The notes beneath the pieces are model-generated. The model ran no database searches and was not told the DNA's origin. It saw only the letters and a program-made list of their open reading frames with translations. DNA of 15,683 nucleotides from VAYN01 sp964540905. GTDB taxonomy: Bacteria > Actinomycetota > Thermoleophilia > Solirubrobacterales > 70-9. The stretch's first letter is position 1. Every line of letters starts with the position of its first letter. The stretch covers positions 1 through 15,683 of the forward strand of contig CAZIOS010000040.1 in the NCBI GenBank assembly GCA_964540905.1, in the 5' to 3' direction. Positions 1-6,099 of this stretch are shown here, piece after piece. The translations under genes and the position numbers were made by a program.

Positions 1-1246
1 TGCCGTAGCTGTCGTAGGTCTGCTTGTCGATCAGCCAGGCGCCCCAGTGGTTGACATCGGCGGTGCCGGTGATGACCTCTTTCGGGAGCTCGATGCAGGT
101 CGCGAAGCGGCCGATCATCTCCGCCCGCTGGCTGATCTCCGCGAGTTCGCCCTGGTTGTCGTTGAACCGGATGTACTTCATCTTGTCGATGAAGTCGCCG
201 GCCATCCGCAGCCCGATCGGGGAGACGGCGGCGGCGGTGCCGGGGTCGCGCAGCGACGCCATGATCGCGACGTTCAGCCGGGCCATCAGGTCGTCGGAGG
301 CGGGATCCTCTTCGGGGTCGTTGCCGAGCGACGGCAGGGTGGCCTCTTCCGGGTAGGCGAAGATGCCTGCTTGGTAGAGCCGCGACTTCAACTGGGCGCG
401 CACCGAGTAGGTCGAGAGGACGAGTTCGTCGAGGATGTCGAGCGCGGCCTGCATGTTGCAGTCGGCAAGCCAGCTGTAGGCCGGTGATGGGCGCCAGAGC
501 CGGTAGACGTTGATGATGTCGGGCCCGTTCTCGACGAACGTGGGGCCGATCACGTCGCCGTTCGCCTCGATCTGGGCGGGGTCGTTGCCGACGATGTACT
601 CGTTGACGCCGATCGTGTACTGGTCGGCGGAAAGCATCGGCGCACGGAACCGGGTGGCGAGGCCACCCGGCTGCGGCCTGAGCTCGTTCGGCGACAGGCA
701 CTCCCACACCTCGCCGCGATCCTCGTCCGGCGAGACGGTCATGTAGCACTCGCCGATCAGGAAGCGCAGCTTCGCGTACTGGTCTTGGAGCAGGGTGCGG
801 CCGCCGCCGGGGTCGACGATCTGGTTGAAGATCTCGAACGCGGGCCCGTCGTGGATCTCCTCGGGCTCGTGCGTCTTCGGGTCTAACTTGGCGGGGAAGA
901 GGCGCACGTTGCGGAGCATCTGTGCGAAGAAGTTCGTGCCGAACTTGACCTCCGGCACGAGGCTGTAGTAGCTCATCGACTGGGCCTGCCACGGCTGGAT
1001 CAGCCGGCGGATGTCCTGCGAGTTCTTCTTCGCGAGGGCGAGCGCGGAGCCACGGATCGCTTTGCCGTCATCGCCGATGTGGAGCGGCTGGGTGTGGAGT
1101 TGGATGTCGTAGATCGCGGCGGCGGTCAGCGTCTCGAGTGACAGGTTGTCGTCGCGTGGCCGGTCGCGTGTGCGACGGCGGGTGCTGACCGGGGTGCGTG
1201 GCTTGCGCTGTTTCGCGCTGCCCGCTCTGATCCTGCTGATCGTCAC
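1..1246 (-). CDS. Phage portal protein, C-terminus cut by the window edge
   Basis: Portal proteins form the dodecameric ring at one capsid vertex through which DNA is packaged and to which the tail attaches. About 415 codons are present, open to base 1. Visible stretches include a basic N-terminus (ISRIRAGSAKQRKPRTPVST), then SYYSLVPEVKFGTNFFAQML, a mid-protein CYMTVSPDEDRGEVWECLSP, and near the edge TADVNHWGAWLIDKQTYDSY, which resembles the NHW-W segment I know from actinophage portals. The start is GTG at 1246, the only plausible start after the previous gene's stop; no clear Shine-Dalgarno is seen, and only 4 bases separate it from the 45-codon gene upstream, so translational coupling is likely. 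The family call comes from sequence resemblance recalled, not from a search. The missing C-terminus prevents a length check. Confidence 0.85.
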   Translation of the reverse strand, partial: MTISRIRAGSAKQRKPRTPVSTRRRTRDRPRDDNLSLETLTAAAIYDIQLHTQPLHIGDDGKAIRGSALALAKKNSQDIRRLIQPWQAQSMSYYSLVPEVKFGTNFFAQMLRNVRLFPAKLDPKTHEPEEIHDGPAFEIFNQIVDPGGGRTLLQDQYAKLRFLIGECYMTVSPDEDRGEVWECLSPNELRPQPGGLATRFRAPMLSADQYTIGVNEYIVGNDPAQIEANGDVIGPTFVENGPDIINVYRLWRPSPAYSWLADCNMQAALDILDELVLSTYSVRAQLKSRLYQAGIFAYPEEATLPSLGNDPEEDPASDDLMARLNVAIMASLRDPGTAAAVSPIGLRMAGDFIDKMKYIRFNDNQGELAEISQRAEMIGRFATCIELPKEVITGTADVNHWGAWLIDKQTYDSYG

Positions 1247-1250
1247 CCGG

Positions 1251-1388
1251 TTACTTGGCGACCGTGGTCTTCGGGCCGTTCCAGACGGCCGGCAGCCCGC
1301 GCACCCGTTCCGGCTTCGCCTCGGCGGCGGCCTGGCGGGCCGTCGGCTTCTTGTAGACCTTCGACGAACCTCCGCACCCGCATCCCAT
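1251..1388 (-). CDS. 45-residue Gly/Cys-rich N-terminus protein upstream of portal
   Basis: A short gene whose product starts MGCGCGGSSKVYKKPTARQA and ends TTVAK. The start is well supported: a GGAGG Shine-Dalgarno sits 5 bases before the ATG, the clearest in the window. The CGCGG cluster with two close cysteines recalls small phage proteins beginning MGC-CGG found near head genes; whether it binds metal is unknown. The rest is basic and low in complexity except for a GLPAVWNGPKT segment. It is 4 bases from the portal start, so it may be a leader gene that couples portal translation, or a minor head component. It is too short for a function call. Confidence 0.75.
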   Translation of the reverse strand: MGCGCGGSSKVYKKPTARQAAAEAKPERVRGLPAVWNGPKTTVAK

Positions 1389-1393
1389 ATCGG

Positions 1394-1398
1394 CCTCC
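1394..1398 (-). promoter_or_regulatory. Strong Shine-Dalgarno GGAGG for the 45-residue gene
   Basis: On the minus strand GGAGG lies 5 bases before the ATG at 1388. Most other genes here rely on stop/start overlaps with weak or no ribosome site, so this marks a point of fresh ribosome loading ahead of the portal. Confidence 0.65.
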
Positions 1399-1423
1399 GG
1401 TCGAATCGCGTGTCAGCAAACGG

Positions 1424-1451
1424 CTTATATCACGCGCGACGGAAATGCAAA
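1424..1451 (-). promoter_or_regulatory. Candidate promoter before the portal block
   Basis: In the 67-base gap between 1389 and 1455, the largest gene-free gap inside the minus-strand operon, the minus strand reads TTTGCA (1451-1446), a 16-base spacer, then TATAAG (1429-1424). The -10 matches TATAAT at five of six bases and the -35 matches TTGACA at four of six. A start near 1417 would give a leader of about 30 bases containing the GGAGG. This is a pattern match only. Confidence 0.45.
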
Positions 1452-1455
1452 GCGC

Positions 1456-1818
1456 TCACTTGCCGACCGGAACGGCATGGCGGGTGAGGAGGTAGACGAC
1501 GATCGCGGTGATCGCCGGGACGAGGACGGCGGCGATGGCGATGGCGCCGAGCATCTTGTTCTGGAACTTCTCGATCGTCTCGAAGCGCAGCAGGGTGCGC
1601 TCGACGGCCTGCCGGTAGTTCGTCTGGAAGCCCTCCCAGGTGTCGGCGCTGACGTTGAGCGCGACGGCTGCTTTGAGTCGCGCGGCTTCGTTGTTCAGGC
1701 CGTCGAGTCGCCGGTCGGTCTCGCCGCGTTGCAGTTTCAGCGCCTGCGAGAGGAATCCGAAGGTGACGGCCCCGATCATGCCGATGAAGACGAAGCGTTC
1801 CGTCGTCTGATCGGCCAC
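1456..1818 (-). CDS. Two-span membrane protein with a helical middle
   Basis: A 120-residue protein with a hydrophobic segment near residues 9-28 (FVFIGMIGAVTFGFLSQAL), a charged, probably coiled-coil middle (about 29-87, rich in K, R, E, N and L), and a second hydrophobic segment near 89-111 (MLGAIAIAAVLVPAITAIVV). The ends are short and hydrophilic. The start is GTG at 1818, 12 bases after the preceding stop. The layout could suit a holin-like, spanin-like or tail-associated membrane protein, but there is no lysin gene beside it and no family signature that I recognise. It lies just before the candidate promoter and portal block. Function unknown. Confidence 0.75.
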   Translation of the reverse strand: MADQTTERFVFIGMIGAVTFGFLSQALKLQRGETDRRLDGLNNEAARLKAAVALNVSADTWEGFQTNYRQAVERTLLRFETIEKFQNKMLGAIAIAAVLVPAITAIVVYLLTRHAVPVGK

Positions 1819-1830
1819 GCCGCGAGATTA

Positions 1831-2013
1831 CTAGGTGAAGACTCGTTCTGGAATAGGCGGCAACGTGCCATCCGAGCGCGGAACGTTGACCAGGCCGGTA
1901 GTCAGAACACTGTGAATGCCTATCTCAAGTTCCGTCAACGTGATGAACCCAAGTGCGTATTTGTCGCGAAGGTAGCGAAGCCCTCCCTCGGTGAACTCTT
2001 CGCTGTCAGTCAA
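1831..2013 (-). CDS. Small protein with a SHOCT-like helical pair
   Basis: A 60-residue product. Residues 12-40 (LRYLRDKYALGFITLTELE and on) have the pattern of short SHOCT-like helical pairs: a leucine-rich helix, a G-[FE]-I-T turn and an acidic amphipathic helix. The start is TTG at 2013, overlapping the DUF1360-like gene by 8 bases, which fits the coupled operon. The C-terminal third is proline-rich. It could be an oligomerisation module, but nothing in the sequence gives a partner. The rare start codon and short length leave some doubt that it is real. Confidence 0.6.
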   Translation of the reverse strand: MTDSEEFTEGGLRYLRDKYALGFITLTELEIGIHSVLTTGLVNVPRSDGTLPPIPERVFT

Positions 2014-2323
2014 GTCGGGTTCGAAGGATGCCGACCGCCGCGCTGATCGCGAGCGGGAATGCGACGTAGAGCACGTCGGGCGTCCAGAGCCAGAGCAGGT
2101 AGGCGGCGACGCTGAACCATGCGCCGGAGCAGAATGGGCATTCGAGCCATTCGGCGAGCAGCGGCCGGGAGTAGAACTTCTCGTCGTCGGCGTTCGTCCA
2201 TTCGTAGCCGAGCAGCCGGTCGCGGAAGCGGACGAGGATCGGAAGCGTGTCGGCAGCTGCGATCCGCCAGAGCCGGAACGTGCCGAGCGTCAGAACAACC
2301 GCGACCCACGGCGACGGGATCAC
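2006..2323 (-). CDS. DUF1360-like membrane protein
   Basis: A 105-residue protein with an N-terminal hydrophobic helix followed by FRLWRIAAADTLPILVRFRDR, a central EWLECPFCSGAWFSVAAYLL motif, and a hydrophobic C-terminus. The order (R-L-x-R-[IL]-x-x-x-D near the start, then CPxCxGxW inside a membrane segment) matches my recollection of the DUF1360 family, found in Bacillus and phages with no known biochemical role. The paired cysteines at a membrane boundary suggest metal or redox chemistry, as inference. The start is GTG at 2323, overlapping the upstream stop by 4 bases (GTGA). Confidence 0.75.
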   Translation of the reverse strand: MIPSPWVAVVLTLGTFRLWRIAAADTLPILVRFRDRLLGYEWTNADDEKFYSRPLLAEWLECPFCSGAWFSVAAYLLWLWTPDVLYVAFPLAISAAVGILRTRLD

Positions 2324-2571
2324 GTCGAGATACCCGCTGCGGCTTCAACGCCCTTCCGCGTCACCCACACATCGACGAGCAGCGCCGACGTTCGGTAGTC
2401 CAGTCCAGCGTCGGGCCCGAGTTCGCCACGGCAGAAATGGCCGTGGTCGATCAGATGCCCAATGCCGCCGAGCGCCGAGCGGAGCGAGCATTCACGGTGG
2501 GCGTCCATCGTGACGATGTCGGCTCGCTCCTCGAAGGGCGTGATCGTCTCGCGGCAGAGGTAGCAGGTCAT
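2320..2571 (-). CDS. Small zinc-binding-type protein (CxxC / HxxC)
   Basis: An 83-residue protein beginning MTCYLCRETITPFEERADIV. Candidate ligands are C3 and C6 (CYLC), H24 and C28 (HRECS), then the His-rich IGHLIDHGHFC near residues 37-47. This spacing suits one structural zinc site or two half-sites. I recall similar short proteins with a 'LGGIGHL-DH' stretch in actinophages, where they are annotated only as hypothetical. It starts at ATG 2571 inside the glycosyltransferase stop (ATGA overlap) and ends in a GTGA overlap with the DUF1360-like gene, so it is firmly embedded in the operon. Role unknown. Confidence 0.75.
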   Translation of the reverse strand: MTCYLCRETITPFEERADIVTMDAHRECSLRSALGGIGHLIDHGHFCRGELGPDAGLDYRTSALLVDVWVTRKGVEAAAGIST

Positions 2572-3308
2572 CGGTTAGCCCTCGCGGTCAACTCGGCACG
2601 CCACGACTCCAACCCATCAGGCCACGGAACCGACTCGAACCTCATCCGAGAGTCAGGCCAAGCGATGCTGTCGATGTGCGCCTTCGCGTGGAACTTGCCC
2701 GCGTCACCGACCGCGTAACGCGCGAACCGCTCGTCACGCTCACCAACGTTCGCCCATCCCAGATGAAGCAGAGCCGAACAGGTGTGCCCTGTCGGCAGCA
2801 GCCCGACCGCGTCCGGGGTGCGCCCGGTCGCATGACCCTTATCCGTGATCTTCAACTGGTTCGGCTTCAAACGATCTGGGCGCCAGACGAGCGCCACGTC
2901 GTGCTCCTGCCATCCTCCGTCCTGGCGAATGTCGAGGTCGTCGTCGCGCACCCGCCAGACCTCTTGCAGGCAAACCTTGAGCGCGCCGGCGTAGTCGAGC
3001 GACTCGGCCGTCTGACGTAGCAGCGCGCCGTCGGTGATGAACTCGTCCGCGTCGATCGCCAGGATGTGCGTCGGCGCACCCTCGAGCGTGAAGTCGAGCA
3101 ACCTCTGCCGCATCGCCGCATGGTTCACGAACGCATCGCCGACCCTTTCCGGCGCGCGCAGGCACATCACACGGTCATCAGACCAGCCATCCGTCGAACC
3201 CTCATCCAGCACGCGGATCTCGTCGCAGAACTCGAGCAGATGGTCGACGCACGGCTCAAGGTAGCGACCTAGTTCGTTGCGAACGATCAAACTGGCTATC
3301 AACTTCAC
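2568..3308 (-). CDS. Family 2 (GT-A) glycosyltransferase
   Basis: A 246-residue protein with a GT-A fold pattern: an N-terminal beta strand (MKLIASLIVRNE), the nucleotide-binding DEGSTDG at 35-41, and the metal/UDP-binding DADEF at 86-90. GT2 enzymes move a sugar from a nucleotide-sugar to an acceptor in the cytoplasm. RNE near the start followed by E-GSTDG and DADEF is typical of the tetratricopeptide-free, short bacterial GT2 class. The start is GTG at 3308, overlapping the HNH gene stop by 4 bases. The acceptor cannot be read from sequence. With the other glycosyltransferases and the deacetylase it most likely acts on a virion or cell-surface glycan. Confidence 0.85.
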   Translation of the reverse strand: MKLIASLIVRNELGRYLEPCVDHLLEFCDEIRVLDEGSTDGWSDDRVMCLRAPERVGDAFVNHAAMRQRLLDFTLEGAPTHILAIDADEFITDGALLRQTAESLDYAGALKVCLQEVWRVRDDDLDIRQDGGWQEHDVALVWRPDRLKPNQLKITDKGHATGRTPDAVGLLPTGHTCSALLHLGWANVGERDERFARYAVGDAGKFHAKAHIDSIAWPDSRMRFESVPWPDGLESWRAELTARANR

Positions 3309-3781
3309 GCTGCCGCCATCTGTCGTTTGCGTTCATGCGGGCACATGCCTTGATACTGCTTCGCGGCGTTGCAATTCCAACAGAGGACTTGATAACCAGC
3401 CGGCCATCCTCTAGTCCTTAGCTTCGCGATTAGACCTCGGCCGAGTTTGCGCCTTTCAGCGTTGCCGCCACCGTCAATGTGATCAAGAACTAGAAATGCC
3501 GGTTCGTCTTCGCCGCAGCACGCGCAACTCGGCGGCGTCGTAAGGCTGTAGTGGTTGATCGCATCAGTCCGTGCTTCGCGAAAACGTCTAGCCGTATCGC
3601 CAGGATTGCGCTCACGCCACCTGCGCAAGCGAGCATTCGCGAGATGACGGTTGGCTTTCTGATGAAGCGATTGGCAAGAACGACACCACGCCTGGAGTCC
3701 GTCGGGTTTGGTGGAGTGTTTCGCGAAAGCGTCGACAGGTAGGTCAGTCGCACATCGCGTGCAGAACTTCGTCAACCGCAC
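3305..3781 (-). CDS. HNH / endonuclease VII-like nuclease
   Basis: A 158-residue protein with an N-terminal zinc knuckle (CTRC at 7-10 and CRSC at 33-36), a basic linker (about 40-75), CACC at 87-90, the catalytic-type LDHIDGGG at 99-106 and QVLCWNCNAAK at 131-141. This is the pattern of the recombination endonuclease VII-like/HNH proteins common in actinophages, cutting DNA with one metal ion. The start is GTG at 3781, inside the last 10 bases of the C5 methyltransferase, chosen because the zinc knuckle follows at once. By eye its DNA is poorer in GC than neighbouring genes, which suggests a mobile homing-type gene. A role in packaging or recombination is possible but it lies far from the terminase. 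Confidence 0.8.
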   Translation of the reverse strand: MRLTKFCTRCATDLPVDAFAKHSTKPDGLQAWCRSCQSLHQKANRHLANARLRRWRERNPGDTARRFREARTDAINHYSLTTPPSCACCGEDEPAFLVLDHIDGGGNAERRKLGRGLIAKLRTRGWPAGYQVLCWNCNAAKQYQGMCPHERKRQMAAA

Positions 3782-4911
3782 GCGATGATCCTCCGTCCGA
3801 TCCACTCGCCGACGCTCGCCGTGACGGCGTCGCCGAGCCCGGCGTAACGACGCGAGTCGGGCGCTTTCCCGTCGGGGTTCGTCCAGCCGCGCGGCAAAGC
3901 CTGAAGCGCCTCGCACTCCTCGGGCGTCAGACGGCGCACCGTGGCTCCGCTCGGAACGATGTTCACGTCGTCCTCCTTTCGCAGTCCCGGCATGTTGCTG
4001 TTCGGGTGGCCGCCGGACGAGAGCGTCGCGGCGACAAGGTTGCCGTTCGAGTTCGATCCGGGGCGCGGATGCGAGCGAACCGTGTCGGCCACGAACGTGT
4101 CTTTGGGCGAGATGCCCGAGCCGCCCTTGCCGTTGTGGCCCTTCAGCGTTGACGCCTGTACCGGCACGAACGTCATGCGCTCGGTGTCCTGGGCCCAGCC
4201 ACGCTCTCCAGCGCCTCCGCCAAGTGTCCCGGCAACTTCCGGCCCCGCTTCTCGGCCCGACGGAGGATGCCGGACGCAGCTCGTGCCGACAGCGAGTATT
4301 TGCCCGGCACGTTCTGCGGCGGCTCGAGGATCTCCGACAGCGAGGGTTCCGACGATGAACACCCGTCGGCGTCGCTGCGGCACTCCGAAGAAGCGTGAGT
4401 CGACAATCCGCCAGCCCAGGCCGTACCCGATGTCGGCCAGCGTTCCAATGACTGTTCCGAAGTCCCGACCGCCTTGTGAACTGAGCAAACCTGGAACGTT
4501 CTCGATGAGAACGAATCTGGGTCGAAGAGCGTCGATGATTCGGACGAACTCGAAGAAGAGGGATGATCGCTCGCCAGCGTGGAGTCCTGCTCTTCGCCCG
4601 GCGACGGAGAGGTCTTGACACGGGAACCCACCGCAGAGGAGATCAACACTGCCGGGTAGCCCTGGCCCGGCTTCCCACCGCCCGTCGTCATCTGGTGCGC
4701 CACGTCCGTCAGCAGCAGTTCCCCCCTCTGGTTCTCTGCGAGCGACTGAACGCACGTCGTCGTAGACGGGCACTCCGGGCCAGTGGGCGGCGAGGACTGT
4801 GCGGCGCCAAGGATCGCTCTCACAGAAGAACGCGTGTCGAAACCCAGCGCTAGCGAGTCCATTGTCCAAGCCTCCAATACCCGAGAAGAGCGATCCGCAA
4901 GTAAGTGTCAC
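3772..4911 (-). CDS. DNA cytosine-5 methyltransferase
   Basis: A 379-residue enzyme that transfers a methyl group from S-adenosylmethionine to C5 of cytosine. All core motifs are visible: motif I SLFSGIGGLDNGL (7-19), motif IV with the catalytic Cys98 in GGFPCQDLS (94-102), motif VI ENVPG (137-141), motif VIII PQRRRRVF (178-185), motif IX RRLTPEECEALQALP (326-340) and motif X GLGDAVTASV (358-367). The stretch 190-325 is the target-recognition region and holds four loose repeats. GTG at 4911 is chosen because it sits just before motif I; longer starts would run into the upstream glycosyltransferase. No restriction enzyme is adjacent, so it is probably an orphan, protecting phage DNA from host restriction. 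A second reading frame overlaps much of it (4173-4862). Confidence 0.93.
   Translation of the reverse strand: MTLTCGSLFSGIGGLDNGLASAGFRHAFFCESDPWRRTVLAAHWPGVPVYDDVRSVARREPEGGTAADGRGAPDDDGRWEAGPGLPGSVDLLCGGFPCQDLSVAGRRAGLHAGERSSLFFEFVRIIDALRPRFVLIENVPGLLSSQGGRDFGTVIGTLADIGYGLGWRIVDSRFFGVPQRRRRVFIVGTLAVGDPRAAAERAGQILAVGTSCVRHPPSGREAGPEVAGTLGGGAGERGWAQDTERMTFVPVQASTLKGHNGKGGSGISPKDTFVADTVRSHPRPGSNSNGNLVAATLSSGGHPNSNMPGLRKEDDVNIVPSGATVRRLTPEECEALQALPRGWTNPDGKAPDSRRYAGLGDAVTASVGEWIGRRIIACG
4173..4862 (-). CDS. Possible overlapping gene inside the C5 methyltransferase
   Basis: A 229-codon frame on the same strand as the methyltransferase but in another frame. ATG at 4862 is preceded at 8 bases by GGAGG (4875-4871), though those bases also encode the Gly-Gly of motif I. 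The product has a serine run (PSSSSSSESS at 101-110), FDPDSFSSRTFQVCS (113-127), RWPTSGTAW (141-149), a second Ser/Glu-rich part and a basic helical tail KYSLSARAASGILRRAEKRG (188-207) followed by RKLPGHLAEALES. I recall phage hypothetical proteins with the same SxxAxxGILRRAxKRGxxLP tail and the WPTSG segment. Long open frames are common in high-GC DNA, and the third frame is also partly open here, so length proves nothing. The protein-like tail is the reason to list it; it may be a real dual-coded gene or an echo of methyltransferase conservation. Confidence 0.5.
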   Translation of the reverse strand: MDSLALGFDTRSSVRAILGAAQSSPPTGPECPSTTTCVQSLAENQRGELLLTDVAHQMTTGGGKPGQGYPAVLISSAVGSRVKTSPSPGEEQDSTLASDHPSSSSSSESSTLFDPDSFSSRTFQVCSVHKAVGTSEQSLERWPTSGTAWAGGLSTHASSECRSDADGCSSSEPSLSEILEPPQNVPGKYSLSARAASGILRRAEKRGRKLPGHLAEALESVAGPRTPSA

Positions 4912-4924
4912 GTCGCTTGCCAGT

Positions 4925-5650
4925 CTACTCGACCGGTGCCCACCACTGGTAGTAGGAACGACCGCCGTCGACGTATTTCGACCACGGCCGCGCCCAGCCT
5001 TTCGCGATGTGCGAGACCGCGTGCGTCGCATACGGTTCGAGGTCGATCAGGTCGAGGCAGAAGCACGGCAGATCCGGCGTGATCCAGCCCTTGCGGTTCT
5101 CGGGGTGGCGGCATTGGAACTCGGTGAAGCCGTAGCGGCCGTTCGGTGTCGGCCGGCAAACCTCGAACGCCCGGTAGCGCATCAGCCCGACGCCGCCGAT
5201 GTGGCGTGCTTCTTCGACGCGGCGTTCGTCGCAGTGTCCCATCACGGGCGGGCCGAAGCGTGGCTGGATGCCGAGGAAGTCGATGCCGGGGTTGAGTGTC
5301 GCGACGCGGGTGAGCTCGTTGAGCCAGCCGGGTGATACGACGACGTCGTTGTCGAGTTTCACGAACGCGCCGACGTCGTCCTGCTCGGCGGTGGTGGACA
5401 GGAGGTCGAGGTGCCGGTTGGTGGCGGCGACAGGGCCGCCGAGACGCATCGACTCGTAGCGCACGTCGACCGCGTCGGGGATCGCATCGAGCGCGTCTTG
5501 CAGGTAGCGCGCCGCGCCGTCTCTGGATCCGTCGTCGTGGATGTGCAGGGTGCGGACGAGCGACCAGTCGGTGTTGTCGATCAGCGCCTGGAACGACGGC
5601 TCCGTGAACGCGAGCCGGTTATAAGCAACGTAGAGGATGTCGACGGTCAT
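4925..5650 (-). CDS. Family 2 glycosyltransferase
   Basis: A 241-residue GT-A type enzyme. Strand one is DILYVAYNR (4-12), the nucleotide-binding motif is HDDGSRDG (38-45) and the metal-binding site is KLDNDVVVSPGWL (98-110), a variant of DxD. A later segment ARHIGGVGLMRYRAFEV and the Trp/Tyr-rich C-terminus probably shape the acceptor site. The start is ATG at 5650, which overlaps the upstream methyltransferase stop (ATGA); a longer frame exists upstream but would overlap that gene deeply. No membrane segment is visible, so it is likely cytoplasmic. Its position between two methyltransferase genes suggests one modification pathway. Donor and acceptor unknown. Confidence 0.85.
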   Translation of the reverse strand: MTVDILYVAYNRLAFTEPSFQALIDNTDWSLVRTLHIHDDGSRDGAARYLQDALDAIPDAVDVRYESMRLGGPVAATNRHLDLLSTTAEQDDVGAFVKLDNDVVVSPGWLNELTRVATLNPGIDFLGIQPRFGPPVMGHCDERRVEEARHIGGVGLMRYRAFEVCRPTPNGRYGFTEFQCRHPENRKGWITPDLPCFCLDLIDLEPYATHAVSHIAKGWARPWSKYVDGGRSYYQWWAPVE

Positions 5651-6099
5651 GCCGCCGGCTTGCGCCCTTCGATCCAGAAGCACTTCGGCGCCGGCCCATG
5701 CCACGCCTGGAGCAGCGATCGGTCGTGGAAGAACGTCGTGTCCGCGTCGACCTTCTGCACGATCAGCTTCGCCTTCCGGAGCGCCGCCGCCATCATCTTC
5801 GGCCCGGTCAACGTCACCGCGTCATGCCAGCCGCCGGCGCGTTCCGACGCTTCGTTCTCAGTGTCGTCTTCGGTGATCCGGATGATGCCGCCAGGCTCGA
5901 GCACGCGCGCGAACTCCTTGAAGACGTACTCCCAGTTCAACTTCGGCAGGTAGAGCAAGCCGTGACTCTCGGTAATTGCCTCTACGCTCTCGTCGGAGTA
6001 GTCGCCCAGGCCAAGTTCGAAGCGCCACTCTGGCGGGTTGAGATTGTGAAAGCCATCGATGGGCTGTGGCCCGCTTGCGAGGTTCAGTCTGATAGCCAT
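5647..6099 (-). CDS. Short class I SAM-dependent methyltransferase
   Basis: A 150-residue Rossmann-type methyltransferase that starts directly with the SAM-binding strand and loop, IRLNLASGPQPIDGFHNLN, without the usual N-terminal extension. This is followed by SVEAITESHGLLYLPKLNWEYVFKEFARVLEPGGIIRIT, the motif IV-V region typical of sugar or small-molecule methyltransferases (shape of Methyltransf_11/DUF families). The missing N-terminal cap is common in phage and glycan-cluster members. ATG at 6099 is preferred; GTG at 6105 adds two residues. It overlaps the end of the HNH gene by 16 bases, an unusually deep overlap that suggests the HNH gene arrived later. Likely modifies a sugar made by the adjacent glycosyltransferases, as inference. 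Confidence 0.8.
   Translation of the reverse strand: MAIRLNLASGPQPIDGFHNLNPPEWRFELGLGDYSDESVEAITESHGLLYLPKLNWEYVFKEFARVLEPGGIIRITEDDTENEASERAGGWHDAVTLTGPKMMAAALRKAKLIVQKVDADTTFFHDRSLLQAWHGPAPKCFWIEGRKPAA

Noticed and set aside
47..487. Plus-strand frame at the left edge
   Set aside because: Antisense to the portal gene; no domain features.
1477..2046. 189-codon plus-strand frame
   Set aside because: Antisense to three coupled minus-strand genes; no domain-like features and no ribosome site.
3782..4621. Open frame running upstream of the HNH gene, in frame with it
   Set aside because: It overlaps the C5 methyltransferase motifs, its translation is Arg-rich without domain features, and the zinc knuckle of the nuclease begins right after the GTG at 3781.
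3305..4911. Restriction-modification pair of the C5 methyltransferase and the HNH nuclease
   Set aside because: The nuclease is of the endonuclease VII-like type common as a solitary phage gene and lacks specificity modules; adjacency alone is not enough.
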